A stretch of DNA of 64,000 nucleotides, taken from Nitrospira sp. (GTDB taxonomy: Bacteria > Nitrospirota > Nitrospiria > Nitrospirales > Nitrospiraceae). The stretch spans positions 1 through 64,000 of the forward strand of contig JAUYAO010000022.1 in NCBI GenBank assembly GCA_030692565.1. The letters are read 5' to 3'. Both the position numbers and the translations under genes were made by a program. Shown here in pieces: positions 7,884-17,733 of this stretch (its first letter is position 1; every line of letters begins with the position of its first letter). Below the pieces are notes generated by a model. That model was given only the letters and a program-made list of their open reading frames with translations. It had not been told where the DNA came from and did no database searches.

Positions 7884-9938
7884 TTAGAAGTACCAGGCTA
7901 GACCGCCCATGACCATCCGCGGATTCCCCGGCACAAAATGGATATCTTGCACGGCCGCCGTTTCGTTGCGCAACTGAGAGGAGAACGCAAAGGTCGCCTG
8001 TTCCCATTTCGTATTGAAGAGATTCTGGATAAACAGGAACGCCTCCATGCGACCATGCGGCAGCTTGATCGGCAGTTGATAGCGCTCCGACAAGTCGAAG
8101 TCGATCCAGGCCGGCGACTTGATGCTGCGATCTTCGATCAGCGGCCGCACACCGAGATAGGTCGCCTGCAGTTGCGACGTCAGACCCTCAGGCCACTTCA
8201 AGAGGAGTGCCCCGTACGCGGTCACTTCAGGGGCCAAGGGAATGGCATCGCCGTTGCGGAACTCCGCCTTGGTCCAGGTCACACTCCCGTTGAAGTACAG
8301 CGGCCCCCACACCTGCCCTCGGGCAGCGACTTCCACGCCTTCCCGTCTGGTCGCCCCGCGAATCTCCGTCGTGCCTTCGTCGCCGACAAAAACAAGTTCC
8401 GATTTGAGGTCGAGGCGCCACAGTGTCGCGATCAATTCCACGCCATCGGCGCCGAAGGGTCTCGACCGCACGCCCCCTTCATAACTCCTGGCTCGCGCAA
8501 GGGGCGATGAGCCTAGCGCTACCGCAGACCGCGCATCGTTGCTATGGTACCCCTCTCCGTAGTTCGCGAAGAACTCGGTGCCGGCCCAGGGACCCAGAAT
8601 CAGATTCATCTTCGGCAAAACAATGCCGGAGCTCTTCCGACCGGCCGGTTGCTCCGCACAGGTCGCGCAGCGGTTCCGGACATCGAAGGTGAAAGTTTCA
8701 CCGCGAAGACCGCCGGCCAGCCGCAGCCAGTCCGTCGGCTGCACCTCGGCTTTGACGAAGGGGGCATAGGACGCTTCCAGAATGTCGGTATCGGTAGTGG
8801 TTCCGGTCATGACGCGCGTCGTCTGCGTCCCAAGCTTGGCATGGATGTCGTCCACTCTGGCTTGAAAGCCGATCGTGCCGATGGCCGGCAACCCGAGCAC
8901 CTCGCCACGCTGCTTGTAGCCGAGATCGCCGCCGTACACCACCCGGCGATCGGACTGGACAATTCCGTCGCCGTTGACCGGATCGTTTTGGAAGAACGTA
9001 AAGTTCGTATAGAGATCCAGCTGATAGTGCTGGGCATAGGCATTCGCAAAGAACTGCCCGCCTGACGTGGTGTCGTAGTGGTATTTCAGCTTGGCCGTGC
9101 TGCGCATGGTTTTACCGCCCTCCGACGGGTCGATCGCCCCAAACCGATCGAGAGACCCATCGGTGACGGCGCGCAACGGAATTTCACCGGAGGCATTCCA
9201 CTGCGCCTTGTGAAACGTCCCGGTGATGCTCAGTTCATCCCGCCCGCTGAGATTCGTCGTCAGCTTCCCGAAGAGGTTGGCGCGGAAGTAGCGGTTGTCG
9301 CTCTGGAACGGACCGTTGGTGTAATAGCCTTCCGCGGCAATGAGCGTGCGAACCTTCTCTGTCGTCGGCGAGAACATCAGGAGATTGCGAGTGGTACTGA
9401 ACTGTCCGCCTGCCGACTGCACCACCCCTTCCTTGACCACATCGCGGGTGCGAAAGTTCACGGCCCCCGCCGTCGCAAAGTCGCCGTACTCGGGAAGATA
9501 GGCCCCCTTGTTGACGTCCAGGCCTTCAATGGTTTCAGGAATGATGAAATTGAGGTCGGTATACCCCTGGCCATGGCCATGCGAGCGCAGATTGATCGGC
9601 ATCCCGTCGGCAAAGAATGCGACATCGGTCCCATGATCGGCATCGAACCCGCGCAGAAAGTATTGATCGGCCTTCCCCGCTCCGCCGGAATGTTCGACCG
9701 CGAGAAAACCTGGAATCAACCGCAACACCTGGGCCGGACGGCCCTGCGGCTGAAGAAGATATTCTTTATCGGGAATGAATTGCTGAGAGGAGGCCGCCAC
9801 CGGCCGCTCGCCGATCACGGAGACCTCAGGGACTTCCAATTCCGGCACATCCGGATCATGGGCCGCGGCTCGCTCAATGCCACTCACCGCAAGACACATA
9901 ACGATAACTGCGACTACATGACGCCTCATATCCACCAC
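7884..9938 (-). CDS. TonB-dependent outer-membrane receptor
   Basis: 684 residues. Signal peptide (about 1-26, ending AAA), a plug domain from about 40 (QVLRLIPGFLAVEHSGGAGKADQYFLRGFDADHGTDVAFFADGMPIN) and a beta-barrel ending in F (VMGGLAWYF), as expected for BAM-dependent insertion. It imports a ligand across the outer membrane using TonB energy. The plug has a His-rich stretch (SHGHGQGY) and the loops hold a CATC motif. The ligand is unknown; nickel is a reasonable guess because nikR lies immediately upstream on the same strand, but no NikR-like operator was seen directly before this gene. Confidence 0.9.
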   Translation of the reverse strand: MVDMRRHVVAVIVMCLAVSGIERAAAHDPDVPELEVPEVSVIGERPVAASSQQFIPDKEYLLQPQGRPAQVLRLIPGFLAVEHSGGAGKADQYFLRGFDADHGTDVAFFADGMPINLRSHGHGQGYTDLNFIIPETIEGLDVNKGAYLPEYGDFATAGAVNFRTRDVVKEGVVQSAGGQFSTTRNLLMFSPTTEKVRTLIAAEGYYTNGPFQSDNRYFRANLFGKLTTNLSGRDELSITGTFHKAQWNASGEIPLRAVTDGSLDRFGAIDPSEGGKTMRSTAKLKYHYDTTSGGQFFANAYAQHYQLDLYTNFTFFQNDPVNGDGIVQSDRRVVYGGDLGYKQRGEVLGLPAIGTIGFQARVDDIHAKLGTQTTRVMTGTTTDTDILEASYAPFVKAEVQPTDWLRLAGGLRGETFTFDVRNRCATCAEQPAGRKSSGIVLPKMNLILGPWAGTEFFANYGEGYHSNDARSAVALGSSPLARARSYEGGVRSRPFGADGVELIATLWRLDLKSELVFVGDEGTTEIRGATRREGVEVAARGQVWGPLYFNGSVTWTKAEFRNGDAIPLAPEVTAYGALLLKWPEGLTSQLQATYLGVRPLIEDRSIKSPAWIDFDLSERYQLPIKLPHGRMEAFLFIQNLFNTKWEQATFAFSSQLRNETAAVQDIHFVPGNPRMVMGGLAWYF

Positions 9939-10054
9939 TCCCTATGGCACCTGTGTGGACGGATGAGACGCCCACGATGATCAAGCGACAGCCGACTCAT
10001 CGACTGGCGTAGACCCTCGTGGCCTCGCAACTCACAACCGAATGATACACGTTG

Positions 10055-10480
10055 TTACGCCCGGTAGGCCGGCTGCACTAAGGCATGGACACGCGTGAGA
10101 GATCGGGCGATCAACATATCCAAGGTCCGATCTTCGCTTCCCACAATCTCAACCTGAGCTCGATTCAGCGGCAACAACACCTTCTTGGCCTTTGCCGCAA
10201 GAATCGCTGTCACAATCTCAGGAGTAACCTCACCCAACATGGCACCGGGCAGCACCATGTTCAACGATGCCACAATGACATCAACCGTCGGAACCGTGCT
10301 CATAATAGCCTGGGGGCCGGCGGCCGCCTGCTCGGCCCCGGCACGCTTCATCGCTTCGGCGGCGGCCACGTTCGTCCCCAGGGCGACAATCTGGCACTCC
10401 GGCCCCAAGGCCGCCTTCAGCCCCAACACCAACTGACAGCCCAGGCCCCCGCCTCGACCATCGATCACACAGACCCGCAC
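10055..10480 (-). CDS. DUF3842 family protein
   Basis: 141 residues with a Rossmann-like N-terminus (MRVCVIDGRGGGLGCQLV), matching DUF3842, a family of unknown function. It lies 3 nt after nikR stops on the same strand, so it is almost certainly in the nikR operon and under NikR control. A role in nickel homeostasis is inferred only from this. Confidence 0.75.
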   Translation of the reverse strand: MRVCVIDGRGGGLGCQLVLGLKAALGPECQIVALGTNVAAAEAMKRAGAEQAAAGPQAIMSTVPTVDVIVASLNMVLPGAMLGEVTPEIVTAILAAKAKKVLLPLNRAQVEIVGSEDRTLDMLIARSLTRVHALVQPAYRA

Positions 10481-10483
10481 GGA

Positions 10484-10900
10484 TTAATCCAGACCTTTAC
10501 CGGTCGTGGTCATGGTCAGCTTGCCGTGCTTCACGCCTTTCACGCTCACCAACGCGTCGGCGATCTTCCTGATCTCCGAGCCTTTCCCCTTCACGACCAG
10601 CACTTCCAGGCAATGGTCGTGATCCAGATGCACATGCATGCCGGACAAAATCTTTCCGTGATAGTCGTGCTGAATATCGGTGAGCTTGCTCGTGAGATCG
10701 CGCACATGATGATCGTAGACGAACGTGATCGTGCCGACCGTTTCCTTATTCTGATCCCATTCCTGCCCGACGAGATTATCCCGGATCAAATCGCGCAGGG
10801 CTTCAGAGCGGTTGGTATACTTCCGCCGCTCGATATGTTGATCGAAGGCATCGAGCAGATGATGATCGAGAGAGACGCCGAACCGAACCAGCTTTTTCAT
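10484..10900 (-). CDS. nikR: Nickel-responsive transcriptional regulator NikR
   Basis: 138 residues: ribbon-helix-helix DNA-binding domain ([20 protein letters not shown], 1-45) and a C-terminal ACT-like nickel-binding domain. The square-planar nickel ligands known in E. coli NikR (His76, His87, His89, Cys95) align with His78, His89, His91 and Cys97. GGAG lies at the right spacing before the ATG. A palindromic operator covers the promoter (10909-10937), so the gene is probably autoregulated. DUF3842 and a TonB receptor lie downstream on the same strand. Confidence 0.93.
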   Translation of the reverse strand: MKKLVRFGVSLDHHLLDAFDQHIERRKYTNRSEALRDLIRDNLVGQEWDQNKETVGTITFVYDHHVRDLTSKLTDIQHDYHGKILSGMHVHLDHDHCLEVLVVKGKGSEIRKIADALVSVKGVKHGKLTMTTTGKGLD

Positions 10901-10908
10901 GCTTCTCC

Positions 10909-10937
10909 AGTGCTACGATTTTAAGGAACGTAGCACT
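10909..10937 (-). promoter_or_regulatory. Probable NikR operator overlapping the nikR promoter
   Basis: 9-bp perfect arms AGTGCTACG/CGTAGCACT separated by 11 bp; written as half-sites this is GTGCTAC-N13-GTAGCAC. It begins 9 bp upstream of the nikR start. On the minus strand a -10-like TAAAAT sits in the spacer, so binding would occlude the promoter. NikR operators outside enterobacteria have been described as GTGTTAC-N13/14-GTAACAC (recalled knowledge), which this matches closely. Confidence 0.8.
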
Positions 10938-11002
10938 GACGGAACGCACGCGTCAAGACAGGGCAAGGCCCGTGATCGGCCTGCTCGGCAATGGCGGGAG
11001 AA

Positions 11003-12415
11003 CTACTCGCCCTGGATGGGGATGTATAACGCATTGCCCTGCCGGTTGACGAGCAGGAGCGCGAGATCGCTGGGCTTGAGAGGGTCGGCAAGGCGCTGGA
11101 AGGTCGCAAAGTTGTGGATGGCCTGCCGGTTGAGTTCGAGCACCACGTCGCCCGGTTGCAGGCCTGAGGACTCCGCGAGACTGCCTTCTTCGATATCCGT
11201 CACCACCACGCCGCTGTTGACGGCCAGATCCATCTGACGGGCCAGCGGCGGAGTCACGTCGTCGAAGACCACGCCCGTCAGCGGGTGCGCCGTTGAAGCA
11301 GCGGCGGATGGGTTCTGCGCTTTCTTCGCCCGTTCACGCGGAGCTTCCTGCACCGTCAACTCCGCTTGATAGGCCTTGCCCTCGCGAATGAGGTCCAGCC
11401 GGTGTTTGCTGCCGATCGGCGATTGCGCCACGAGGTTGCGCAACTGCCCGCTGTCCATCACATCCCGGCCGTCGAACCGCACCACCACATCTCCACGCTT
11501 GAGCCCGGCTCGCTCCGCCGATCCCTTGGCTTGCAGATCGGTCACGATCGCGCCCTTGACGTCCGGCAAGCGAAAGATCTTCCCCAGCGACGGACTCACG
11601 TCCTGAGTCGAGGCCCCGAGAAATCCCCGGACGACCCGGCCGGTCTTGATCAAACTCTGCATCGCAGCCCGCGCCATATTGCTCGGAATCGCAAAGCCGA
11701 CACCGACACTGCCGCCGGTCGGGCTCGCGATCGCCGTATTGATTCCGACCAGCTCTCCGTTGACGTTCACGAGCGCCCCGCCGGAATTCCCCGGATTGAT
11801 CGGCGCATCGGTCTGAATGAAATCTTCGAAGTCGGCCACGCCCACATCCGCCCGCCCGACCGCGCTGACGATGCCGAACGTCACCGTCCGGCTCAGCCCG
11901 AGCGGGTTGCCGATCGCCAAGACAAACTCTCCGACGGCCAACGTGCTGGAATCCGCCCAGGGCACGGTCGGAAGATTGGTGGCGTTGATCTTCACCACCG
12001 CCACATCGGTCTTCGGATCGGTGGCAACGACTTTTCCTTTATATTGCCGCCGATCGGCCAAAATCACTTCCACATCCACCGCGTCGGCGACAACATGGTT
12101 GTTCGTAATGATGTACCCGTCCGGCGAAACGATCACGCCGGAGCCTTGCCCGTACTGGCGGCGCGCCGGCGGTTCCTTGAACAGACCGAACGGGAGCGTC
12201 TCGTCGCTGAACGCCTGATCGCGCACCATCACCGTAGAGGCGATGCTCACGACAGCAGGAATAACTTTGATGGCCGTCGCCTTCACCTGGTTTTGCAGGT
12301 CGTGCCCGTTGGCGACGGGCACCAGATGCGTCGCAGCCAGGCCCGGCCCGGCTACCAGGAGGCTTCCCAGGCAGAGAGTCAGAGTCCAGACCGTGACAAC
12401 CGTCGTTCGATTCAT
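11003..12415 (-). CDS. DegP/HtrA-type periplasmic serine protease with two PDZ domains
   Basis: 470 residues: signal peptide (1-28), trypsin-like protease domain with catalytic His107 (TNNHVV), Asp137 (KTDVAVVKI) and Ser211 (GNSGGAL), PDZ1 about 265-350 and PDZ2 about 375-465. Degrades or refolds damaged envelope proteins. The short Q-linker (MVRDQAFSDETLPFGLFKEPPARRQYG) is typical of DegQ/MucD-like members. It lies between nikR and the copper ATPase on the same strand, each with its own gap, so operon membership is not evident. Confidence 0.92.
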   Translation of the reverse strand: MNRTTVVTVWTLTLCLGSLLVAGPGLAATHLVPVANGHDLQNQVKATAIKVIPAVVSIASTVMVRDQAFSDETLPFGLFKEPPARRQYGQGSGVIVSPDGYIITNNHVVADAVDVEVILADRRQYKGKVVATDPKTDVAVVKINATNLPTVPWADSSTLAVGEFVLAIGNPLGLSRTVTFGIVSAVGRADVGVADFEDFIQTDAPINPGNSGGALVNVNGELVGINTAIASPTGGSVGVGFAIPSNMARAAMQSLIKTGRVVRGFLGASTQDVSPSLGKIFRLPDVKGAIVTDLQAKGSAERAGLKRGDVVVRFDGRDVMDSGQLRNLVAQSPIGSKHRLDLIREGKAYQAELTVQEAPRERAKKAQNPSAAASTAHPLTGVVFDDVTPPLARQMDLAVNSGVVVTDIEEGSLAESSGLQPGDVVLELNRQAIHNFATFQRLADPLKPSDLALLLVNRQGNALYIPIQGE

Positions 12416-12496
12416 AGTTATATGGCGAAATGGCCCGTTGCCGTGGAATCAGTGAAATGCCGTGGCCAGCGTACCATGCAGGAATAACGAGCGCAC

Positions 12497-15046
12497 TTAT
12501 AATTCGATATGCCGCAGCCGGAGCGCATTGGAGATCACCGACACCGAACTGAACGTCATCGCGGCGCTGGCAATCATAGGACTCAGCAACAACCCGGTGA
12601 ACGGATACAGTACCCCGGCGGCAATCGGCACGCCCAGCAGATTGTAGGCAAAGGCAAAGAAGAGATTCTGCCGAATGTTGCGCATCGTCGCGACGCTCAA
12701 ATGGCGCGCCCGCACGAGCGCCTGCAAATCGCCTTTCAGCAAGGTCATGCCGGCATTTTCCACCGCAATATCGGCACCCGTACCCATGGCGATGCCGACA
12801 TCGGCCAGCGCCAAGGCCGGCGCGTCGTTCACTCCGTCTCCCGCCATGGCCACGATCCGACCGCCGGTTTTGAGTTCTCTGACAATCTGCCCCTTCTGTT
12901 CCGGCAACACTCCCGCCCTCACCTCATCGATCCCGAGTTGCTTTGCGACGGCATCCGCCGTGCGCTGATGGTCCCCGGTCACCATGACCAAGCGAAGGCC
13001 ATCGGCTTTCAATTGCCTGACGGCGCCCGCCGAGGAAGCCTTAATCGGATCGGCCACCCCTAACAAACCGGCCGCCTTCCCGTTCACCGCCACAAACATA
13101 ACCGTCTGCCCCCGCTCACGAAATGCGGACGCCTCTTCCTCCAGCACGTCCAGAGTCCGCCCCACCACGCCGCCGCTCGCGCTCAAGAACGCCGCCGTCC
13201 CGATCGCCACCGGCTGGCCATCAATGGTGCCGGTCACGCCTTTTCCGGTCACAGCCAAAAACTGCGTCACCGGAGCCAACGTGATGTCGCGCGCCCGCGC
13301 ACCGGAGACAATGGCCTCGGCCAGCGGATGTTCGCTGCCCTGCTCGAGGCTGGCGGCAAACCGCAACACATCCTGATCGCTATAGGGCGGCACAAACCGG
13401 ACGGAGGCCAGCACCGGCTTCCCTTCGGTCAGTGTGCCGGTCTTGTCGAAGAGGATCGTGTCCACCTTGCCGAGCACTTCCAGCGCCTCAGCTTTCCTCA
13501 CCAGCACACCGGCCGTAGCCCCACGGCCCGTCCCCACCATAATAGACATCGGTGTCGCCAGGCCCAACGCGCAGGGACACGCGATGATGAGCACCGCCAC
13601 CGCATTGACCAGCGCGTAGGCCAGCTTCGGTTCCGGGCCAAACCAGATCCAGGCACCCGCCGTGATGACCGCGGCTGCGACGACCAGCGGAACAAAGTAG
13701 CCCGCCGCCGTATCGGCCACCCGTTGTATCGGCGCCCGGCTCCGTTGCGCGTCGCTGACCATCTGCACAATGCGGGCAAGCAGCGTGTCTCGGCCGACCT
13801 TCTGCGCCTGCATCAGGAGACTGCCGGTACCGTTCATCGTGCCCCCGGTCACCATTGTGCCAACCGTCTTCTCCACCGGCATCGATTCACCCGTCAGCAT
13901 CGACTCATCAACAGCCGAACCTCCATCGACCACGATGCCGTCGACCGGGATGCGCTCACCCGGCCGCACCCGCAGCCGGCTCCCGACCTGCACCTGGTCG
14001 AGCGGCACATCCATCTCCCGGCCGTCCCGCACAACCCGCGCCGTGGTAGGAGCCAGTCGCAAGAGCCCCTTAATAGCGGATGACGTCTGGCTTCTCGCAC
14101 GAAGCTCGAGAATCTGACCGAGCAGGACCAGCACCGTGATCATTGCGGCCGCTTCAAAATACACCGCCACGCCGCCGCCATGCTGATGGAAGGAGACCGG
14201 CAGCCACTCGGGGACGACCGTACCGACGGTGCTGAATCCATAGGCGGCGCCGGTGCCGATGGCGATCAAGGTAAACATGTTCGGAGCCCGATTGACGATC
14301 GAGACCCACCCGCGTTGAAAAAACGGAAACCCGCCCCAGAGCACGACCGGGGTCGCCAGCAGCCACTGCGCCCAGTTCAGTCGTGCGCCGCCCAGCCACT
14401 GGTGCAGCGGTTGACCGGGAATCATGTCCGACATCGCCAGGATCATCACCACGACGGCGGGCCCGATGCTCCACCGGAACCGCCGGCTCATGTCGTCAAG
14501 CTCCGGATTCGGCCCCTCTTCCATCGTGACGACCTTCGGCTCCAGCGCCATCCCGCAGATACGGCAGGCGCCCGGCTTCGTCTCAAGGATTTCGGGATCC
14601 ATCGGACAGATGTACTCGACTGCCGCACCGGCCGGAATAGCCACCTCGCGGACTGGACGCTGATCAGGCGGCAGCAAGTAATAGGCGGGATCGTTCTTGA
14701 ATTTGGTCAGGCAACCCGTCGCACAGAAGTAATAGGTTTTTCCGGCGTGCACGTGCGAGCCGGCCGCCGTTTCTGGCTGCACCGTCATGCCGCAGACCGG
14801 ATCGAGTACACCGGCGGCGGCAGGCGCCGCCGGCATCATCATCGGGAGCGGTTTTCGTGCAGTGGGAGACTTAGGAAATGTGATGAGAGGGGCTTGAGCC
14901 TTCTTCAAGGCGTTCTCAGGGTCGGCACGAAACCGATCGAGGCAGGAGGTCGCGCAAAAGTAGTAGGTCTGGCCCTTGTACTCAAACCGGCCGGCAGCCG
15001 TGGCCGGATCGACCGTCATCCCGCAGATTGGATCAATCGCCATCAT
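12497..15046 (-). CDS. Copper-type P1B ATPase with two N-terminal YHS domains
   Basis: 849-residue inner-membrane metal pump. Domains in order: YHS 1 (1-45, DPICGMTVD), YHS 2 (80-122, DPVCGMTVQ), a heavy-metal-binding HMBD segment (145-170, CPMDPEI ... CRICGM), then the ATPase core with TGES at 385-388, CPC at 490-492 in the metal-binding helix, and phosphorylated DKTGT at 534-538. CPC predicts Cu(I)/Ag(I) transport. The usual HMA CxxC domains are replaced by the YHS pair, which may receive or sense the metal. The C-terminus lacks extra domains. Export is the default reading; delivery to periplasmic cuproenzymes is also possible. Followed on the chromosome by heptamer element b. Confidence 0.9.
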   Translation of the reverse strand: MMAIDPICGMTVDPATAAGRFEYKGQTYYFCATSCLDRFRADPENALKKAQAPLITFPKSPTARKPLPMMMPAAPAAAGVLDPVCGMTVQPETAAGSHVHAGKTYYFCATGCLTKFKNDPAYYLLPPDQRPVREVAIPAGAAVEYICPMDPEILETKPGACRICGMALEPKVVTMEEGPNPELDDMSRRFRWSIGPAVVVMILAMSDMIPGQPLHQWLGGARLNWAQWLLATPVVLWGGFPFFQRGWVSIVNRAPNMFTLIAIGTGAAYGFSTVGTVVPEWLPVSFHQHGGGVAVYFEAAAMITVLVLLGQILELRARSQTSSAIKGLLRLAPTTARVVRDGREMDVPLDQVQVGSRLRVRPGERIPVDGIVVDGGSAVDESMLTGESMPVEKTVGTMVTGGTMNGTGSLLMQAQKVGRDTLLARIVQMVSDAQRSRAPIQRVADTAAGYFVPLVVAAAVITAGAWIWFGPEPKLAYALVNAVAVLIIACPCALGLATPMSIMVGTGRGATAGVLVRKAEALEVLGKVDTILFDKTGTLTEGKPVLASVRFVPPYSDQDVLRFAASLEQGSEHPLAEAIVSGARARDITLAPVTQFLAVTGKGVTGTIDGQPVAIGTAAFLSASGGVVGRTLDVLEEEASAFRERGQTVMFVAVNGKAAGLLGVADPIKASSAGAVRQLKADGLRLVMVTGDHQRTADAVAKQLGIDEVRAGVLPEQKGQIVRELKTGGRIVAMAGDGVNDAPALALADVGIAMGTGADIAVENAGMTLLKGDLQALVRARHLSVATMRNIRQNLFFAFAYNLLGVPIAAGVLYPFTGLLLSPMIASAAMTFSSVSVISNALRLRHIEL

Positions 15047-15056
15047 GGCCTTGTGA

Positions 15057-15150
15057 AGTGTGACAGGTGACGGGTGATGAAAAACGGCGCCTTGAGCTTC
15101 TCGCTCGTCCTATCCTGCACTCGTCACCCGTCACTGGTTACGCGTCACTT
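15057..15150. repeat. Intergenic inverted heptamer array (element b)
   Basis: Left arm GTGACAGGTGACGGGTGA, right arm TCGTCACCCGTCACTGG and onward; units have a 7-nt period and the arms are complementary. It lies between the dsbA-like gene and the P-type ATPase gene. Confidence 0.8.
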
Positions 15151-15795
15151 CCTCTTGTCTGCATCCAGGATGCTGTGGATCACCAGCTTCAGATTGTCCG
15201 GGTCGATCTGTTCGACTTTGATGTTGCCGTCGATCAAGACCGTCGGCGTCTGCTGCACCTTAATACGCTCGCCCCACTTCTTGCTCTCTTCTAAGGCCTT
15301 GGCCGGCTTCCCGCTGGCCATACCCTCTTCAAACGCCTTGGGGTCGAGCCCGACTTCCTTGATCAGGACTTCGCGCAACGACCGATCCAGCACACCGGTC
15401 ATCTTGTCCGTATGAATCGTCCGGAAGAGGACCTTCTTCATCTCGTCCCCTTTGCCCATGGTCCGGGCCTGTTCATACATATCGAACGGCGTCGGCAACT
15501 TGCCCTGGAAGACCGGGAAGCCCACCATCGTGACGTCGATCTTGTCGCCGAATTCTTTCTTGAGAAGCGCCACGCCTTCACCGTCAAAGCGATGGCAATG
15601 GGGGCAATAGAAATCGGCAAACTCGATCAGCTTCACCTTCCCCGGTTGATGGGTGGATTTCTCGTCTTTCAGAATCTCGAACTTCCCCTTCAGCTCAGGT
15701 GTCGCAGCCGATGCACTCACGGACATCCCGAGCGCCAAGACCACACCGACGGCCGCGAGCACCCGGCGCCTGCTCCACTTGCTCCCCTGCATCAT
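15145..15795 (-). CDS. DsbA-like periplasmic thioredoxin-fold oxidoreductase
   Basis: 216 residues: twin-Arg-like basic N-terminus and signal peptide (to about 31), then a thioredoxin fold with active site CPHC at 64-67 (FADFYCPHCHRF) and an inserted helical domain, as in DsbA. The cis-Pro loop is QTPTVLID (residues about 185-192). It probably oxidises or delivers disulfides in envelope proteins. It lies upstream of the copper ATPase on the same strand, separated by a hairpin repeat. Confidence 0.85.
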   Translation of the reverse strand: MMQGSKWSRRRVLAAVGVVLALGMSVSASAATPELKGKFEILKDEKSTHQPGKVKLIEFADFYCPHCHRFDGEGVALLKKEFGDKIDVTMVGFPVFQGKLPTPFDMYEQARTMGKGDEMKKVLFRTIHTDKMTGVLDRSLREVLIKEVGLDPKAFEEGMASGKPAKALEESKKWGERIKVQQTPTVLIDGNIKVEQIDPDNLKLVIHSILDADKRK

Positions 15796-15867
15796 GTCCT
15801 GCTCCTTTCTAGAATATCCAAACCGTGCCGCTCATTATAACGGATACCTGTCAAACCTGCCCTCTGT

Positions 15868-15873
15868 TATACT
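15868..15873 (+). promoter_or_regulatory. -10 box of the slp-like gene
   Basis: TATACT ends 6 nt before the ATG at 15880, placing transcription start at about the start codon (a leaderless mRNA). No clear -35 box was found. Confidence 0.4.
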
Positions 15874-15879
15874 GGAATC

Positions 15880-16419
15880 ATGCATAGACTTCGCGTCATC
15901 CTCCTCAGCGCCACGTTACTTGGCGCCACAGGCTGTGCCACCAGCCAAGAATCCGCCGACAGTACGCAGCCGCCCCAGGTCACCTTCATGCAGGTCAAGG
16001 CAGCGCCCGATTCTTATAAAAATCAAACCGTCACCTGGGGTGGAGAAATCTTGAGCGCCCGGCGCCTGAAGGAGGGAACCCGCATCGAGATTCTACAGCT
16101 CCCCCTCAACTCCTCGCTCCAACCGACGCTGGAACGGAACAAGTCTCAGGGGCGCTTTGTCGCACTCCAGCGGGAATTCCTCGACCCGGCCACCATTCCA
16201 GCCGGAACGTTTGTCACCATCACCGGAGAAGTGGCCGGTTCAATCACCCTGCCCTTGGACGAGACGGAATATGCTTACCCGATCGTCGAACTCAAAACCA
16301 TGCAAGTCTGGGTAAGAACGGAAGAAGACCAACGTATCCGCATCAGACCCCACATCGGACCCGGACCTTACTGGGGACCCTATTGGTCTCCCTACTGGAG
16401 GCCCTGGCCGTACTGGTAA
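15880..16419 (+). CDS. Slp-family outer-membrane lipoprotein
   Basis: 179 residues with lipobox LGATGC (Cys19) and a Slp-type domain: VTFMQVKAAPDSYKNQTVTWGGEILSARR ... GRFVALQREFLDPATIPAGTFVTITGEVAG. The end is rich in Pro/Trp/Tyr (GPYWGPYWSPYWRPWPYW), an unusual aromatic tail likely at the membrane surface. Slp in E. coli is a starvation/stationary-phase lipoprotein; its function is poorly known. Confidence 0.8.
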   Translation: MHRLRVILLSATLLGATGCATSQESADSTQPPQVTFMQVKAAPDSYKNQTVTWGGEILSARRLKEGTRIEILQLPLNSSLQPTLERNKSQGRFVALQREFLDPATIPAGTFVTITGEVAGSITLPLDETEYAYPIVELKTMQVWVRTEEDQRIRIRPHIGPGPYWGPYWSPYWRPWPYW

Positions 16420-16423
16420 CTGA

Positions 16424-16512
16424 CAGACGTTTCTCGTCAAGCGTCAGTCGTCAACCGTGAATGATCTGATCAGATTCCCACCACGTTTGACACATGACGT
16501 GTGACGAATAAC
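16424..16512. repeat. Intergenic inverted heptamer array (element c)
   Basis: Left arm CGTCAAGCGTCAGTCGTCAA (GTCA every 7 nt), right arm TTTGACACATGACGTGTGACG. It lies between the convergent slp-like and TPR genes. Confidence 0.75.
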
Positions 16513-16523
16513 GCGACGTTCCG

Positions 16524-17591
16524 TCACCGGAACGTCGATCCGACGATCCGCTCGACCCGATCATCCCGCCCGCCAAGCTCCCGATATTTGCGATACTGCG
16601 CCAGCGCACGCGGCATGTCCTTCCGGTGCAGCTCGTAGAAGACGCCGAGATTGTAGTGCGCTTCGGCATATTCCGGTTTCAACGCCACCGCCGAGGCATA
16701 CTCGCGCTCCGCTTCATCAAGCATGCCCATGCTCGTGTAGACCACGCCCAAATTCAAATGGGCTTCCGCATAGCCCGGCTGATATCTGAGCACTTCCAGG
16801 AATTCCCGCTCAGCCTCAGTGGATTTCCCCTGGCTGCGATAGATAAAACCTAAATTGTAATGCGCATCAACCAGATCGGGTTTAGCCGCAACCGCCTGTT
16901 TGTACGCATAGGCCGCTTCCACCAGATCATTGCGCTTCTCCGCCATCCGACCGGTCAGATACCAGGCATCGGCATGTTTGGGATGGGCCTTCGTCAAGCG
17001 GGCCAGCGTTTCTGCAGCCGCCTTCGTCTCGCCGGCGTGATCCTGAAGTGTCGCCAGAGAGAACAATGCTTCCGGATGGTTTGGTTGAATCGACAACAGC
17101 CCCTGATAGGTCTTGATCGCAGCCGGTACATCACGCTGCGACTCATGGAGCTTGCCCAGATCCAGATACGACTCCGCATGCTTCGGATCGGCTTCGATCG
17201 CTTTCATGAGCGCCTGCTGCGCCTCGGCCGACTTGCCCTGCGCGGCGTAGACTTCGGCGAGATCGTTGAGCACCTCGGCGAAGGCCGGCTTCGCTTTGAG
17301 CGCGCGCACAAACTCCTCCGCCGCTTCGGCCGGCTTCCGGCCTTTCAGTAAGACGAGTCCGTGGAGATGCAGCGCCTGAGGCGACCCGGGATTGAGATGC
17401 AGCGCTTTCTGCACCGCCTCATCGGCGGCTTTCAGATCGCCGCGAGCCAGCGCGGCGCGCGTCAGATCCAGCTCATGCTGAAGCGATTCCTGAAGACCAG
17501 CGGCAGAGACAGAAGGGAAGAGGAAGAGAAGAAGGAAACCACAACAGAAACCAAGGACGGTCGCAACCTGAGTTCGGCGGTCTGAAATCAA
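16524..17591 (-). CDS. Exported tetratricopeptide-repeat protein
   Basis: About 355 residues: N-terminal signal or anchor (VLGFCCGFLLLFLFPSVSAAG), then about nine consecutive 34-residue TPRs (for example AEREYASAVALKPEYAEAHYNLG) filling the rest. TPRs form a superhelix for protein binding, so it is likely a periplasmic assembly scaffold. No ATG is suitable; the frame is open to a TTG at 17618, and a TTG at 17591 after a run of G (GAAGGGGGGGG) is my preferred start. The partner is unknown. Confidence 0.75.
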   Translation of the reverse strand: MISDRRTQVATVLGFCCGFLLLFLFPSVSAAGLQESLQHELDLTRAALARGDLKAADEAVQKALHLNPGSPQALHLHGLVLLKGRKPAEAAEEFVRALKAKPAFAEVLNDLAEVYAAQGKSAEAQQALMKAIEADPKHAESYLDLGKLHESQRDVPAAIKTYQGLLSIQPNHPEALFSLATLQDHAGETKAAAETLARLTKAHPKHADAWYLTGRMAEKRNDLVEAAYAYKQAVAAKPDLVDAHYNLGFIYRSQGKSTEAEREFLEVLRYQPGYAEAHLNLGVVYTSMGMLDEAEREYASAVALKPEYAEAHYNLGVFYELHRKDMPRALAQYRKYRELGGRDDRVERIVGSTFR

Positions 17592-17684
17592 GGCGTCCCC
17601 CCCCTTCAACACAAACAACTCTCGGCGGACTATAAACGGGGCGAAGGAGGGAAATCAACGTGCGGACGGCACCATACCGGATGA

Positions 17685-17722
17685 ATGCGGGAGCGACGCC
17701 GAATCAGCGTCGCTCCCCGCAT
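17685..17722 (-). terminator. Terminator-like hairpin
   Basis: 15-bp stem (one bulge) formed by 17685-17699 and 17707-17722, just past the stop codon of the cupredoxin-like gene. There is no clear T run. Confidence 0.5.
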
Positions 17723-17733
17723 CGAAGATTCGA

